64,000 nt of DNA from Xylona heveae TC161. Taxonomy: Eukaryota > Ascomycota > Xylonomycetes > Xylonales > Xylonaceae. The stretch covers positions 623,983 through 687,982 of the forward strand of contig NW_017264204.1 of NCBI RefSeq assembly GCF_001619985.1, in the 5' to 3' direction. The position numbers were made by a program, and so were the translations under genes. Shown here piece by piece: positions 34,633 to 45,697 of this stretch (its first letter is position 1; every line of letters begins with the position of its first letter). The notes under the pieces were generated by a model, which did not search any database, was not told the origin of the DNA, and saw nothing but the letters and a program-made list of their open reading frames with translations.

Positions 34633-35191
34633 AGCAATTTTGGACGCCTACGCTCCCTTCATTTTCGCGCAAAGTCCGAAACGCAGCAGCCCTCCTTCGA
34701 GAATCGTTAGCTCGATGCTCTCATTCGCCTTGAGAAGAGTTGGTTTGAGCAATAGAATAATGACTGTAAGAAGATAAGACGATAGATGATAGCCTATTGG
34801 TATATAGATTTTCGGTTACACAGAATTCTAAACAAAGACAAAGTATGAACCTGAATATCACATCTCTACCACATAAACAATACGGACGAAACCACTACCG
34901 GTCTTTTACATGTTGTTCGTCTATTGAAGGAGCGCTATAAAGGTGAATAGGGCTACTTTTCCCGACCGTCAAGAAGAAGGGAGGATATGAGAGAGACGCA
35001 AAGAGGAATCAAAATTGAAGATGACTTGTGGCTCGAGGTAACAGGAAGTCAATCTCTGCCGGAATGAGAACATAAGAGTAGCAATGTACAAGACGCCTGA
35101 CCATGACATCTAATGATTAAATAGACAATCATGGTAAAAACAACTTATCGAAAACTGTCGGAGCCCGTAAACATGGAAAGCATAGCAAGAA
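34633..35191. other. Convergent 3' spacer
   Basis: 560 bp between the DUF1749 gene and VPS35 3' ends, AT-rich, without recognisable coding content. Confidence 0.6.
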
Positions 35192-38100
35192 CTACTTGGG
35201 TTGCGTGACGACTCCTTCATACTCCCTCGATGCAATGTAATCCAGAGTTCGCTGAAAATGGCCCCGAGGGTTCTCGAGCGAGCCGCTTTCTTGGTTGGTC
35301 TGCAGGTTTGAATGGATTAATTCTATCAAACCATTGAGATACTTTGTCGTCACCTGTGAAAGTATTAGTTTCGAAAAGGATTAATCATCAGAAATCAAGC
35401 TATGCAGCATACCGCTTCGTTCTGTTGGTCAAAGTAATAGACGTATCGGTTCAAAATCTCAACAAAGAGCTCCACTGAAACCGCGGTATCCATGCAGGCA
35501 TCGGCGACCCGAAGTGCTCGCTGTAGACACTCGAGCACTCTCTTTCCATCGCGGTAAAGCTGATTGTTGTTTGTGAGAAAATTTTCTTTGGGACTACAAT
35601 TGCAACCACTTACGTTTTTGGAGTCATCTTCCCCTCTTGACGGAATGTCCATCGCCCACCACAAGTGGCTTGCTAGATACACAGCTCGGCACTGATCAGG
35701 CTTCTTGAGTAGTTTACTGCCGTGCAGAGCACATTTGGTGATTAAGGTATCATAGTTTTCTTTGCTGAATCCGCGGGTGCCGTGGAGTGCACCGGCGATG
35801 ACGCATACGGATTGAAACTGGGCACGGGAATCGCTGATCGCTTCTTCATAAACGGTGAATGCTTGAGCAAAAAACTCGTAGCTAACTTCCTCGAAGCCAT
35901 TTTGATCTGCAATCTGACCGCAAGAAACGAAGTGTCGAAGACTCAGCTCTGCAGCGCCAGTGACGCGAGTATAAAGAGCTGAGATGGCAGTGTGCATAAA
36001 CTTGTACAATGCGGCAGATTGTGATGACCAATTATCATCGTAATGCTCGCGAGCCTTATATCTCCGGGCGAGTTTAATAGAGGAGGTAAGAAGCGCAGGA
36101 GTGGTATATTTGATCCGCTCGTTTCCCTCGGCAAACGCTTTTCGCGTTGATTGCAGTAACTATAAATATAAAGAATCAGAAAAGAAAGCTTGCCATGATA
36201 TTCAAGATGCAAACATACTTTGAATTGCGTATCGTTGTCGGGGCTTTGGATCAGGTGGACTACTCTTGCCAACCAGCCTTGCTCTTCAATTGTCTCATCA
36301 GTCTCAGCCCCTCGTCTCTGCGACTGCAGAGCAGGGTACCCAGCGGGTTGTTGAAGGCCTTCCTTGATGAGCACTTTAAGGATCTCAAGCATCCCCTCTA
36401 AATTCTCCAATGTCGATACGGCAGTTTGGTTTCTGAGAACGCTCTTGGCTACCTCACCCGCAACAGCACGTCGAATGCCATATGTTTGAGCCTGGAGCAA
36501 GGAGATATAATTGGGAAGTGCCAGGGCTGTGAAGAGGGAGAAGTATGCCTTTATGGGTGCTAGAAGGAGATTCAAAATGTTCCCTTGCGAAGCAGGCGAG
36601 TGCAGATCCGGGCTATTTGCAAATTGAGTCACTTTTTCTCTGGCATAAGCCAAGATTTGATCGGCGTAATCTAGCTTCTCCGGATACACATTCCTAGATC
36701 AAGTCAACATTCAGCTCAACGATGTCATCGGTCCCAAGCGCACTCACAATGCCAGATTAGCAAGTGATACCAGCAAGGCAGTAATGTCTGCTATCGGAAG
36801 TCGTTGGACATTGACGAGATTGACAACCTGCTCATAAAATATCTCGTAAAGCTTGACGTCCTCTGGGATACTACGTGCTTTGTTGGCATTCTTTGTCTCT
36901 CCGTTCGCTGTAGCCTCCTCAGCTTCCTTGGGAGCCTCAGCTTCTTTTACCGTCGTATCCTGAGTAGGTGCTTCCTTAGTTGCGCCATTCTCTGCCGTCT
37001 CTCCATCCGGGCGGGCAGCACTGGTCGGCGGCTGATTCTCCTTGGAAATGCGTAGCTTTTGCAGCATCGCACTTGTTGCTTCCTCTTCCTTCTTCTCACG
37101 AACCTCGGGAGGCAACAATTCCGATTCACGTGCTGCATATGCTGATAATCTGTCCATAAGTCCGATAACTATCGCCTTGACGTTGACATTTGGATTAAGC
37201 CTAGCAGTCGCAGATAGGAATTGGTCCAGCGTGTGCAGATGGAACTCGTCAGGGAAAACCTGTGTGATAACTGTGGGCAAAGGGTTAGAGCGGGTAAAAA
37301 GCATCGTGATCAATATGTAACTTGCCCTCAAGAAGATACTCCTGTGCTAAGACATCCCTGCATTGAACGACCTGCTCAAGGAGAGGCTGAAGGATAACGG
37401 TCTTGTAGGTCTCGAGATCTACCAGTTGGCTCAGTCGGACCAAATTACTTCCGACCAAGAGTTGAAGTTCCCGTCTCTCCTTGGTTCTTAATTCCCTCTC
37501 TCGCGAGTGCCCTTGGTGCTGCCACCGCACCCACAGCTTATTCATCTCGACAAAATTAGTCAAGACAAAGCTGATCGAATCCTGCAAATTTCCTTCGGGG
37601 CCATCACCGCTGCCCGTTGGGAGATGATCTCGTGCTTGACCTGAAAGATAGTATCGCAAGAAAAGACCTCGTATCGGATGCTGAACTCCTCGACTCATTT
37701 CCATCATATCTTTCATAATCTCTTTGACCGGTGCATCCTCCACTGCCATGTACACTGTTCCAACGGTGATCATGAGATACAGGCGAGGAACAATGTTGCC
37801 AGCATACTGAACGAGCTCATACAAATCGGCTAGATGATTCACCGGATGACTCTCCCGTAAATAGACAGAAAGGTGTCGGAGAGCATCGAAGACGGCCATA
37901 TAAAGTTCATAATATTGCTTTGGACCGAGGCTGCTGGTTCGCAGTTCTGAAACGAGCGTCGAACTTGAGCAAAGCATCCAGTTAGCGAATTCAAGCTTAT
38001 AGTGAGACGTAGATAAGAATCCTCTGTTTCCAAAGCAAGACGGGAAAGTCTCAGCTCGGAACCTGGGAATCCAACAAGAGGATTTGGAAGCGCGAAGGCA

Positions 38101-38300
38101 ATTGTCATCTATGGCTAATGGGATAACCAGAAACAAGGCAAGCAAGCTACCTACCTGCATTTCAATGCATCCATCAATTTACCAGGCGTCTCAAGGCATT
38201 TGCGCATCAAGTGAGTTTGCTGACGGACCACACCTAATGCTTCCTCCAGCAGGCGAGCTTGGTCTTCGACGACATTGGTGACTGGTTGTAAGGTCGCCAT
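35192..38300 (-). CDS. vps35: Retromer cargo-recognition subunit Vps35
   Basis: Seven exons (38300-38155, 37963-37326, 37270-36748, 36693-36219, 36159-35614, 35559-35413, 35353-35192) give 878 residues, the usual size. Vps35 is the alpha-solenoid scaffold of retromer, which returns cargo from endosomes to the Golgi. The N-terminus reads [20 protein letters not shown]. The PRLYL motif that contacts Vps26 is at residues 108-112. A Glu/Ala/Lys-rich acidic linker (roughly residues 335-400) interrupts the solenoid, as in other filamentous fungi. The C-terminal half includes LHLLWWAMD-like, [14 protein letters not shown] and [15 protein letters not shown] helices. Intron 2 (55 bp, 37271-37325) begins GCAAGT, a GC-AG intron; introns 1, 3, 4, 5 and 6 are GT-AG (191, 54, 59, 54 and 59 bp). 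The next minus-strand gene upstream, SR140-like, reads toward it. Confidence 0.96.
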
Positions 38301-39012
38301 TTTGACGCTCGAAGCAAGTGCTTAACGGCGCTCAGTAGGCACAATGACCGGCAGTTTGGTACTTCGTTCCAGCGTTGACAATGGCAAGGCCAAGTTGAGC
38401 CGTTGAAGTCTATCGCCGTGCGGGACCTTGACGGCAGGAGTATTCGATTCTCGACCACACTGGAGCTTGGACACTTCGGTTGACGTGAGAGACCGATTCA
38501 GGACTAACGAAGGCACGCAATGATAAAAAGGATAGATAGCTCTACGGAAAAGTCGAGCTCCGGTAACGTTGGTTTGTTGAAGAATCACAATCACATTCCC
38601 ACTTCCTTGGAGCCTGATTGGGGACGAGCGTGGAGTTTAGGTAGGTAGGGTGCGTATGGTACGGAGCTACCTATCGGGGACCGGAGCATGCGCAATGCGC
38701 GGCGGTTATGTAGGGTAAGTACCTCCGTATTTGGTATACGACATGCCAAAGCTGTCCTCCCACGCGCGATACGGCAGCGCCTGTCACTTACGTAATCACG
38801 GTCTTCAGTGTCAACATCGGAGTAAACATACCCTGCGATGAGGGCAATGCAGAAATAGCTTCAAAGCAAAGATGATGAGCTTAAAATAATAATGACATTT
38901 AATTCGCAATTATGAAAATGCATATTCTCGAATAAATTGAGTGGTATCGGAGAGAATGTTGAAAAAAAAAAAAAAAAGAAGAAATTCAAAAGTATCAAAA
39001 GGAGTCTCCTAT
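38301..39012. other. VPS35 promoter and SR140-like 3' region
   Basis: About 710 bp. Upstream of VPS35 it holds TACGGAGCTA (38660-38669) and the reverse of TACGGAGGTA (38720-38729), the recurrent words of this window. A run of 15 A at 38963-38977 lies just downstream of the SR140-like stop. No gene is seen. Confidence 0.5.
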
Positions 39013-41523
39013 TTACTCTCCCTCATCCGAGTCTGCAAACATGTCTTCAGCCTTTGGTCGTCGACGTCGAGGAGGCGCTTCCTGCGTCGGAAGGGGCTGA
39101 GCTCCTTTGAAATCATTTGTAGTTATATTTGACGAATTTGTGGAGGAGCCTTCCTTCTTTGAAACGGAAGAATCACGGCCTGACTCCTGAGCATCCAGAT
39201 CCACACCCTGTGGCTCCAATTCAAGATCATTTTGCATGGGCATGCCATCCACATCCTCATCTTCCTCAGGCATTGGCACGCCATCAATATCTTCGTCCAT
39301 TGGAACACCATCAATGTCTTCGTCCTCCACCATCGGTTCACCGTCGAGACCGGCTTCTTCAGTAGGGGCCTCGGGCAAAGTTGAAGATGCTGCTGCTATA
39401 TCGGGCGTTTGCGGGGTTTCGGCGGGTGACGCATTGACGTCAACTGTTTTCCATTTGGATTTTGGCGCACTAGGTCGCGGCGCTGAAGCTGCCGCACTTT
39501 CCGCCGCGACTGCCGCCTCTTCAGCAGCAGTAAGCGGGGGGTTGGAGAAAACAGAGCTGAAGTGTTCTTGGGTCGCCTGAGGAAAGACGCACCAGCCCTC
39601 CCATAAGCTAAGCACGCTATTGACACTCCTCTTCCATTTGTCGGCGCGCAGTCGACCCCACTGCAAGTCTTTTTCAAGCCGACCCAGGCTCTCGAATAGC
39701 TTCCGCCGCTTCAAAGCGGCCTCAAAAAGTCCACGATATCGCCAAGCATGTCGGACCCCGCTTGTGGAAGATGAGGAGAGAATGTCAGATACTAGGTAAA
39801 GAGCAATTAGCTTTGCCGAGGATGTATCCTCTTTTCCGTCCTTCGATTTATCCTCCATATTATCTTCAGCAGCGTCATCGGCATCCGCTCGCGAATTTTT
39901 GCTCTCTGGATGCGCGGTCCGATATGCAAAAGGCTGTTCAATATTTGACACAATTATGTCGACAACCTCATCGCCCCCTCTGCCGGCATGTTCGATGGCG
40001 AATGCGGTCACACGAGCCACGTCACCGCGGCGTAGTCGCGCCGTAGTCCTTGGTAAACGCGCCAGGAGATGTGTGAATTTCGCCTTTTGTAGAGGATTCA
40101 AGAATGCCTTCTCCATGGACTCTTCTCCTGCAGAGTCTTCATCCTCCGAGGAGTCATAGTCGGGGTCAGAAACAAATTCGTCTAGTCTCGTGGTGTATTC
40201 AAAACGAAGGTTGTTTTCGGGTGAAACCCACGGAGCCGCCCCTTCGAATACCGTTTGTTTCAAATTATCATAATTCGAATGACTACGGCCTTTGCTGGCC
40301 GATGATCCCGTCAAGATCTCCCACAAGCGCCACCTGAACCAAACTCCGCCAACGCTGCGGGGATCCCAGAGCCATGCCCATTTCTCGTCACGTTGGACTT
40401 CTGGGCGGCTCATAAGTAGTGCCTCAAACTCAGGTCCATGTGTGAGCATCGCTTCGATAGTTTTATGTATCAATTTTAGTTTCTTGAGATTTGATGGCGG
40501 CCGCACTGACACCTGCAGGGGCAGCGTGCCCCTTCCGTAAAGCCCCGCGTCCGACGTGGCGAAGGACGAGGGAGGAGCAATACCGCCACGGTGTGGACCT
40601 GGAGGTGGGGCCCGGGCCAAAGAAAGTCCAGGCCCCTGTGTTGGGCGGGCTCCAAAGGGCAGAGAGGAGAGGGCGGAATTGAGCGATGCGGAGACAGAAG
40701 CACCCGTGCCGAGCGCAGCAGAGGAAAGATGGCGCGAAATTGATAGGTAGAAGCCGAAACCCAAATAACGGTGTTGAAGTGCATTGACAGCGGTGTCGAT
40801 ATCGCTTGCGGGGGTGTCTCTCGCAAGGGTTACAATGGCTGAGAGTGATTTTCGCTCGGTCGAGCCTGGGCCAGCTGGAGGAAGAATGCGAACGGCATCA
40901 ACATTCAATGACGCGGGAACCAGCGATTTAATGACGGCTTGAGAAGTTCCCGGCGGTAAGCAGGAAAGGTGGAGTGTGGGCTTTGGGACCGCACGTTCTC
41001 TCGCCCCAGGCCCAGTTTCGGCTTCATCCTCATCATCCGAAGTCTGAAAGGCAGCCGCTGGTGCTGCCAATGATTGGGTTAAGTCTCCCGCCTGGTTGAG
41101 CTCTCGCTGAAAGGCGGAGGTTCCATCGTGGGCTCTTTTTCGTGACAGCGATGGTGCCAAGGGACCTAGGCTTCCTGGGCCACTCCTTGCTCCGATTCCT
41201 AATTTCCCAGAGGCCGGCCCAGTTGACGCACCAGCGAAGTGTCGCTTCGGAGGACCACCGACACCAATATCACCAAAAGATGACCCAAGGAGCGTGCCTG
41301 GGCCAGATCGACGGTTTCCGGGACCCGATAATGACGGTTTCGGGGTTTCGTTATCCTCGAACGACTTGACGAAATCTTCGTAGACTGCTGCTGTCTCAGC
41401 TTCTTCGCGTAATCGTTTAGCTTCAGCTTCAGCCTTTTGTCTCTCATAAAGAGACTTTTTGCTCGGTGCAGTCAGCTTGGACGAGATGTCGGGAAACTCT
41501 TGAATCTTGGACTCATCGTCCAT
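39013..41523 (-). CDS. SR140-like U2 snRNP-associated splicing factor (RRM, SURP, CID)
   Basis: A single 836-codon exon. The N-terminus has a charged coiled coil (KKSLYERQKAEAEAKRLREE) that includes the FVKSFED type motif of this family. An RRM-like fold follows (KPTLHLSCLPPGTSQAVI to RYLGFGFYLSISRHL, about residues 180-265). A SURP-like helix pair comes next: LKKLKLIHKTIEAMLTHGPE, FEALLMSRPEVQ and EKWAWLWDP. A CID domain follows (FTHLLARLPRTTARLRRGDV to VNSVLSLWEGWCVF). The tail is acidic, with Asp-Gly-x-Pro-Met repeats (EDIDGVPMDEDIDGVPM), then a basic end. SR140 proteins act with the U2 snRNP in the nucleus. The exact pairing of domains is from sequence; the family name is moderate to strong. 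Confidence 0.85.
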   Translation of the reverse strand: MDDESKIQEFPDISSKLTAPSKKSLYERQKAEAEAKRLREEAETAAVYEDFVKSFEDNETPKPSLSGPGNRRSGPGTLLGSSFGDIGVGGPPKRHFAGASTGPASGKLGIGARSGPGSLGPLAPSLSRKRAHDGTSAFQRELNQAGDLTQSLAAPAAAFQTSDDEDEAETGPGARERAVPKPTLHLSCLPPGTSQAVIKSLVPASLNVDAVRILPPAGPGSTERKSLSAIVTLARDTPASDIDTAVNALQHRYLGFGFYLSISRHLSSAALGTGASVSASLNSALSSLPFGARPTQGPGLSLARAPPPGPHRGGIAPPSSFATSDAGLYGRGTLPLQVSVRPPSNLKKLKLIHKTIEAMLTHGPEFEALLMSRPEVQRDEKWAWLWDPRSVGGVWFRWRLWEILTGSSASKGRSHSNYDNLKQTVFEGAAPWVSPENNLRFEYTTRLDEFVSDPDYDSSEDEDSAGEESMEKAFLNPLQKAKFTHLLARLPRTTARLRRGDVARVTAFAIEHAGRGGDEVVDIIVSNIEQPFAYRTAHPESKNSRADADDAAEDNMEDKSKDGKEDTSSAKLIALYLVSDILSSSSTSGVRHAWRYRGLFEAALKRRKLFESLGRLEKDLQWGRLRADKWKRSVNSVLSLWEGWCVFPQATQEHFSSVFSNPPLTAAEEAAVAAESAAASAPRPSAPKSKWKTVDVNASPAETPQTPDIAAASSTLPEAPTEEAGLDGEPMVEDEDIDGVPMDEDIDGVPMPEEDEDVDGMPMQNDLELEPQGVDLDAQESGRDSSVSKKEGSSTNSSNITTNDFKGAQPLPTQEAPPRRRRPKAEDMFADSDEGE
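39200..39345 (-). repeat. Acidic Asp-Gly-x-Pro-Met short repeats in the SR140-like tail
   Basis: The encoded motif DIDGVPM / DVDGMPM recurs four times with Asp/Glu spacers. It makes alternative frames stay open on both strands, which should not be read as genes. Confidence 0.7.
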
Positions 41524-42959
41524 GGTAACTACTGATGGCCAGCGTAACGCCCCAAAGAGCCGATTAAGTCAATGTTCGTAATGACGTCAGGCGGATCATG
41601 CAAAGAAAAGCAACAGCATCTGAAGACGAGCCTCCTAATTGCTGGCTGTACAACAGTATCCCTTGTGAAGTCTTGAAAATAGGACGGCGCAGACAATGTT
41701 GAGTGATTAATTGTACCCATGAGATTGATTGGCGGTATTAGTGACCGAGACGGCAGGGCTGAGGCTTGTGTCTCGCTTGGCGATCACAGCCACAAACAGC
41801 AAATTGGGAGGGAGGATCAAGGATGTCAGTCGGTTCTAGCAGGGCACCTTCTTGAACAAGGGAATGACAGAATAAGAGCATCGGCTGCCATGGGAGAACC
41901 GTGTGTAAAGTTCTGTACTTCTAATTCTGCAGTGCTTACGATGCTGGAATACAATCGTGTACAGCTAGGTAGTCAAAACGTGTCTCTGGTCTCTCTAATT
42001 GGCGGTTCCGTGGAGCTCAGGAGCTACCTACTTGCGGCGAGCAACAGTTGCTTTCATTACCTAAGGTACCCTAACTTATGCCGCGACCGAATTGCGCCGC
42101 TGGGCCGCAATCCATGTTGTCCAGAGTTACTGACCCTCGCTAGGTGTCGCAGGTCCAATTAGCCTTATCAGCCTGTCAGGCTACAATTAAGGAGAGCGCC
42201 TTTGGGTCCCTTGGTTCTTGGCGCTTTCATCCCCCTATTTTGTCCTCGCAATTCGTTGATCAGAGTTACGGATAGACCCTGAAATGCATACCGCTGTCTC
42301 TACCAAGGCAAAGCGGATAGACAGCGATGCCTCAGACCAGGGCCACCAACCTCCTGTGTCAAAAAAAAAAAAAAGATGTTTATTCAATATGAATAATTTT
42401 CAAAACTACGGTCCGTATTTACCACGATATCGCGTGTTGTGTGGCAGAACAGCTTTCAGTAAGTGGGGTCTGCTTTTGATTGGTAACACCCACTGAAGAT
42501 GACAGCTACGGACGGGGTGTACACCAGTGATATCCATGCCAATCACTTGCGTCTGCTGGTTGGCCCCGCTCCCCTGCCTGCTAATTGAGATGATTTCGGG
42601 AAATGTTTGGGGGCCGAAACCCCACAAGAATCAGCATATGATTTTCCTCGAGGGCCCTTTTCTCACTTGCTGGGCCTGTAAGCCGCATTACAGTCCATGT
42701 CACGAGTTGGTGTAGAGCCTCCCTGCTTCAGAATACTCTGCAACACCAAAATTGAGGTTATTCACCTATATTTCGCGAATTTATTCAGTTTGCGAAACTT
42801 CGTCGATTTCAGCACTCGTGTGCAAGAGGAATTCAACAAATTCTGTTCTCGGTCGAATACATGTTCTACATTTAATACATTTACGGGATCGCGTTTCGGC
42901 TGAGGGCCGGAGCGATTGAGCAAATTCACGCATCGTGAAGAAGGAAAACTAGCTTGACT
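41524..42959. other. Divergent spacer between the SR140-like and receptor-L-domain genes
   Basis: About 1.4 kb. An A15 run (42361-42375) is followed by AT-rich sequence. The 147-codon frame at 41719-42162 has no recognisable content. I see promoter sequence only. Confidence 0.45.
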
Positions 42960-44497
42960 ATGAGACTTCTCGAGAGAATAGGATGGGGAGTTGCGGTGCT
43001 GGTTCTGCTAACTTGTCGAGCTCAAGGTGCGTGATTCATCCTAGATTAGCCACGAGAAGTGATCAACTAATTGAGAACGGCTTTCCAGCGGACGACGCAC
43101 ACTGCGACGACAGCATTATTACTATTCAAAATCAACGCGATGCCACTGCCATAGAGAACTGCACTACTATTAGCGGCCAGTTGGTCCTCGACTCTAGCAT
43201 TTCCGGCTCCATTGTTCTTTCCGGCGTAGAGAGAATCAATGGCCCTTTAACCAGTCAGGGAACGAAGCAATTGGTCTCCTTTTCCGCCCATGACCTACGT
43301 ACTGTGGGCGGCGAGCTGCAATTCGCCAACGCCACCATCTTAACAACACTTAACTTCCAGAATCTGCGAAGCGTTGAAAAACTTACGCTGTCAAATCTGC
43401 CTTCCCTTCAAAAATTAGACTTGGCTGCGCCATTGCAAAGTGCTTCCTCTGTCGCCTTATCCAACACCAACCTGTCAACCGTGACAAAGGGCCTAGGCGT
43501 GAGGACGGTGGACGTTTTGAACGTGACAAACAACCCAAATCTGGCAAACCTCTCCATGCCTTTATTCAACGTCACAGAAAGCATGCTCATCGCGGGGAAC
43601 AACAATAATATGATGAACCTTTCTCTGCCTAATCTTGAATGGGCCTTCGCAATGAACGTCACAAATTGCAGTGTCGTCAACATGCCCTCCCTCTCCACGG
43701 TGAACGAAACATTGTCTTGGGTTCACAACCCAATACCTCTGCTGTCATTCCCCAACCTGACTGCCGTCGCTGGAGTACTGGATATAGAAGGCAGCTATTG
43801 GCTGAATAGTTTATCCATGCCAAAGCTTACCATTATCGAGGAAGATTTTATAATAAAGGATAACCCAAACTTGCACAATATTTCTGGGCTCCAGTCCCTG
43901 AATTCAACTTCCTCGATTAATTTCGAGGGGAACTTTTCCTCGTAAGTGATACATTCAATCCAAGATATTTCCTACGGGTAGTCTTATGTATTGATTTCGC
44001 TGACGCGAATCTGTCTATCTAGCGTTGAGCTGCCTTCCCTTGCGACCGTGTATGAGTACTTAATTATTGAGTCAACATCGTCCGATCTGAACTGTACGTT
44101 CTTTCAACGGTTCAAAGATCAATCATTGACGAACTGGACTTGCACTGGCGATGTGAGCAACTCGACCATCGGTATGGGATCAGGAGATTCATCAGATTCT
44201 GGTTCACATTCCAGTGGACTCTCGTCTGGCGCCAAAGCTGGTATTGCGGTGGGAGTCGTTGTATTTGTCGCAATTCTGGCAGTCGGGATATTTTTCTTTG
44301 TCCGTCGCAAAACACGTTATTCGCCCGTCGCCCACGAGAAGGGCGACGACAAGGAGCATACTGAGGTACACGGTGGTCATCGAAGCTATGAACAATCCGT
44401 AGCTTTAGAACTTGATGGTCAAGACAAAGCTGACCAGAAACCGAAAAAACCCGTCGAGCTCACTGGATCAACTATGGCTCACGAGCTGGAAGCATGA
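42960..44497 (+). CDS. Cell-surface receptor-L-domain protein with a membrane helix (Ecm33/Sps2-like fold)
   Basis: Exons 42960-43026, 43089-43941 and 44023-44497 (introns 62 and 81 bp) give 464 residues. A signal peptide opens it (MRLLERIGWGVAVLVLLTC). The ectodomain is a long series of short leucine-rich turns typical of receptor-L repeats, for example SGSIVLSGVERINGPL, LTTLNFQNLRSVEKL, VLNVTNNPNLANLSMP and DNPNLHNISGLQSL, with many N-glycosylation sites. Fungal Ecm33/Sps2 wall proteins share this fold but end in a GPI signal. Here a Ser/Gly linker leads to a transmembrane helix (AKAGIAVGVVVFVAILAVGI, then FFFVRRKTRY) and a charged cytosolic tail of about 65 residues. It is thus a type I membrane protein and may sense the wall or a ligand. 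A second Cys pair near the membrane (DLNCTFF, NWTCTGD) closes the domain. Confidence 0.85.
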
Positions 44498-45697
44498 TGG
44501 GAGGGTTGCATCACAAACTACATCTTTGATGGTCATGCCCCAAGACCTTTTATGATCCGATCTGCTAAGGTGTCTTAGCTGGAGGAACAATCTGTTTTCC
44601 GGTAGAATCTGCGATACCCAGCATTAGCTTTTCTTTTCTTTATCTTCTCTTTATTTTTTATTTACTTTTGGTATATACCACCTGCCACGCCAGGAAAGTG
44701 AGTTCTTTGAACATGTTTAATGATAGACGTTAGTGAATTCGATGCCTATTTTTTTCTTCTTTTTTTTTAAAAAAGAAAATGTGAGCGATAAAAGAGTTTA
44801 GATGCCCCGTCTTCTCATTCGAAGAGCGGTTAAGGCATCCTACATCTCTACCCCTTTCCCCGGTGCGGCCTCATCTAGGGGCGCCCCTCAGGCAGTTGGA
44901 AATAAATCCTTCTGCGATTGTGGCTACACCCCGACTCGAACTCGCCCCGTGAAATTCCAGAACGTTGCCAGAGAGCTACTAACCGCTCTGGCATTGTCCC
45001 TTCTGGTTCAGAATGGTAGTGATTGACTTTGTATTTAATGTTTGGTTGACAGTGAATGAAAATGGCGGGGTGGCCGGGTGCATTCACATGATTCAAAGCT
45101 GCCCTGCATGTATCATAGACTCCCCTCATACGACTCATCTCATATCCACTACTGAATTCAATATATTTCTCCTTACTGAAAGTAATCCTCATTAGCAGCG
45201 ATTTGGACTGTTTACTGTTTGAGCATATCCTCTTGTAAATTCGATGAATTCTAGTTGGACCCTAGTCCGCCTTTGAGCACATTGCTGCGATACTTGGATG
45301 TGGTTGGAAAAAACTAGATATCCACACCGATTCAGCTGCCCATAAATAAAATTGCTCTCAACCCTACGTGACATTGATATACTGGGACGGCTTCTCGAAG
45401 TGGCAAAGGTATAATAATATAAGTTGATTATTATTTTTTTAAGACGACTTATCAACGAAAACAAGGCCAATTCCATCCGAAACCTGACGTTGGAACGGGT
45501 ATTAGCACCAATTGGCTCTAGGCTTAGATTCGATCTTATCAGATTAGATCAAAGGGGCTAGCATTAAAGCGCCCCGGCCGAGTATATTGGGACAGCACCT
45601 GAGTCCGATATTGGTTTCTCTCATCCTCGGCGTAGAACACCAGAAATTACAACTACTCACTGCGTATCTATTGGTTGGGTGCATTTCGACTGTGCAT
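44498..45697. other. Spacer with a SINE-like element
   Basis: 1.2 kb. The part 44756-45002 is described separately. The rest (45003-45697) is AT-rich, and short open frames have no recognisable content; just upstream of the SCI1-like gene it is likely promoter and leader. Confidence 0.5.
44756..45002 (-). mobile_element. Candidate tRNA-derived SINE
   Basis: Read on the minus strand the element opens with an RNA polymerase III A-box-like TGCCAGAGCGGTTA (44980-44993), then a B-box-like GAGTTCGAGTC (44932-44942). The spacing, about 38 bases, is that of a tRNA. The 5' hairpin GCCAGAG...CTCTGGC is perfect. A unique body of about 150 bp follows, with a GGGGCGCCCC palindrome. It ends in an A/G-rich tail, with runs of A near 44756-44775. 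The sequence does not fold as a complete tRNA because the T-stem does not pair, which fits a SINE rather than a tRNA gene. No target duplication could be found by eye. Only one copy is in the window. Confidence 0.5.

Noticed and set aside
44900-45002. Possible functional tRNA gene on the minus strand
   Set aside because: A- and B-box-like motifs are present but the T-stem does not pair and there is no credible anticodon arm; SINE head is preferred.
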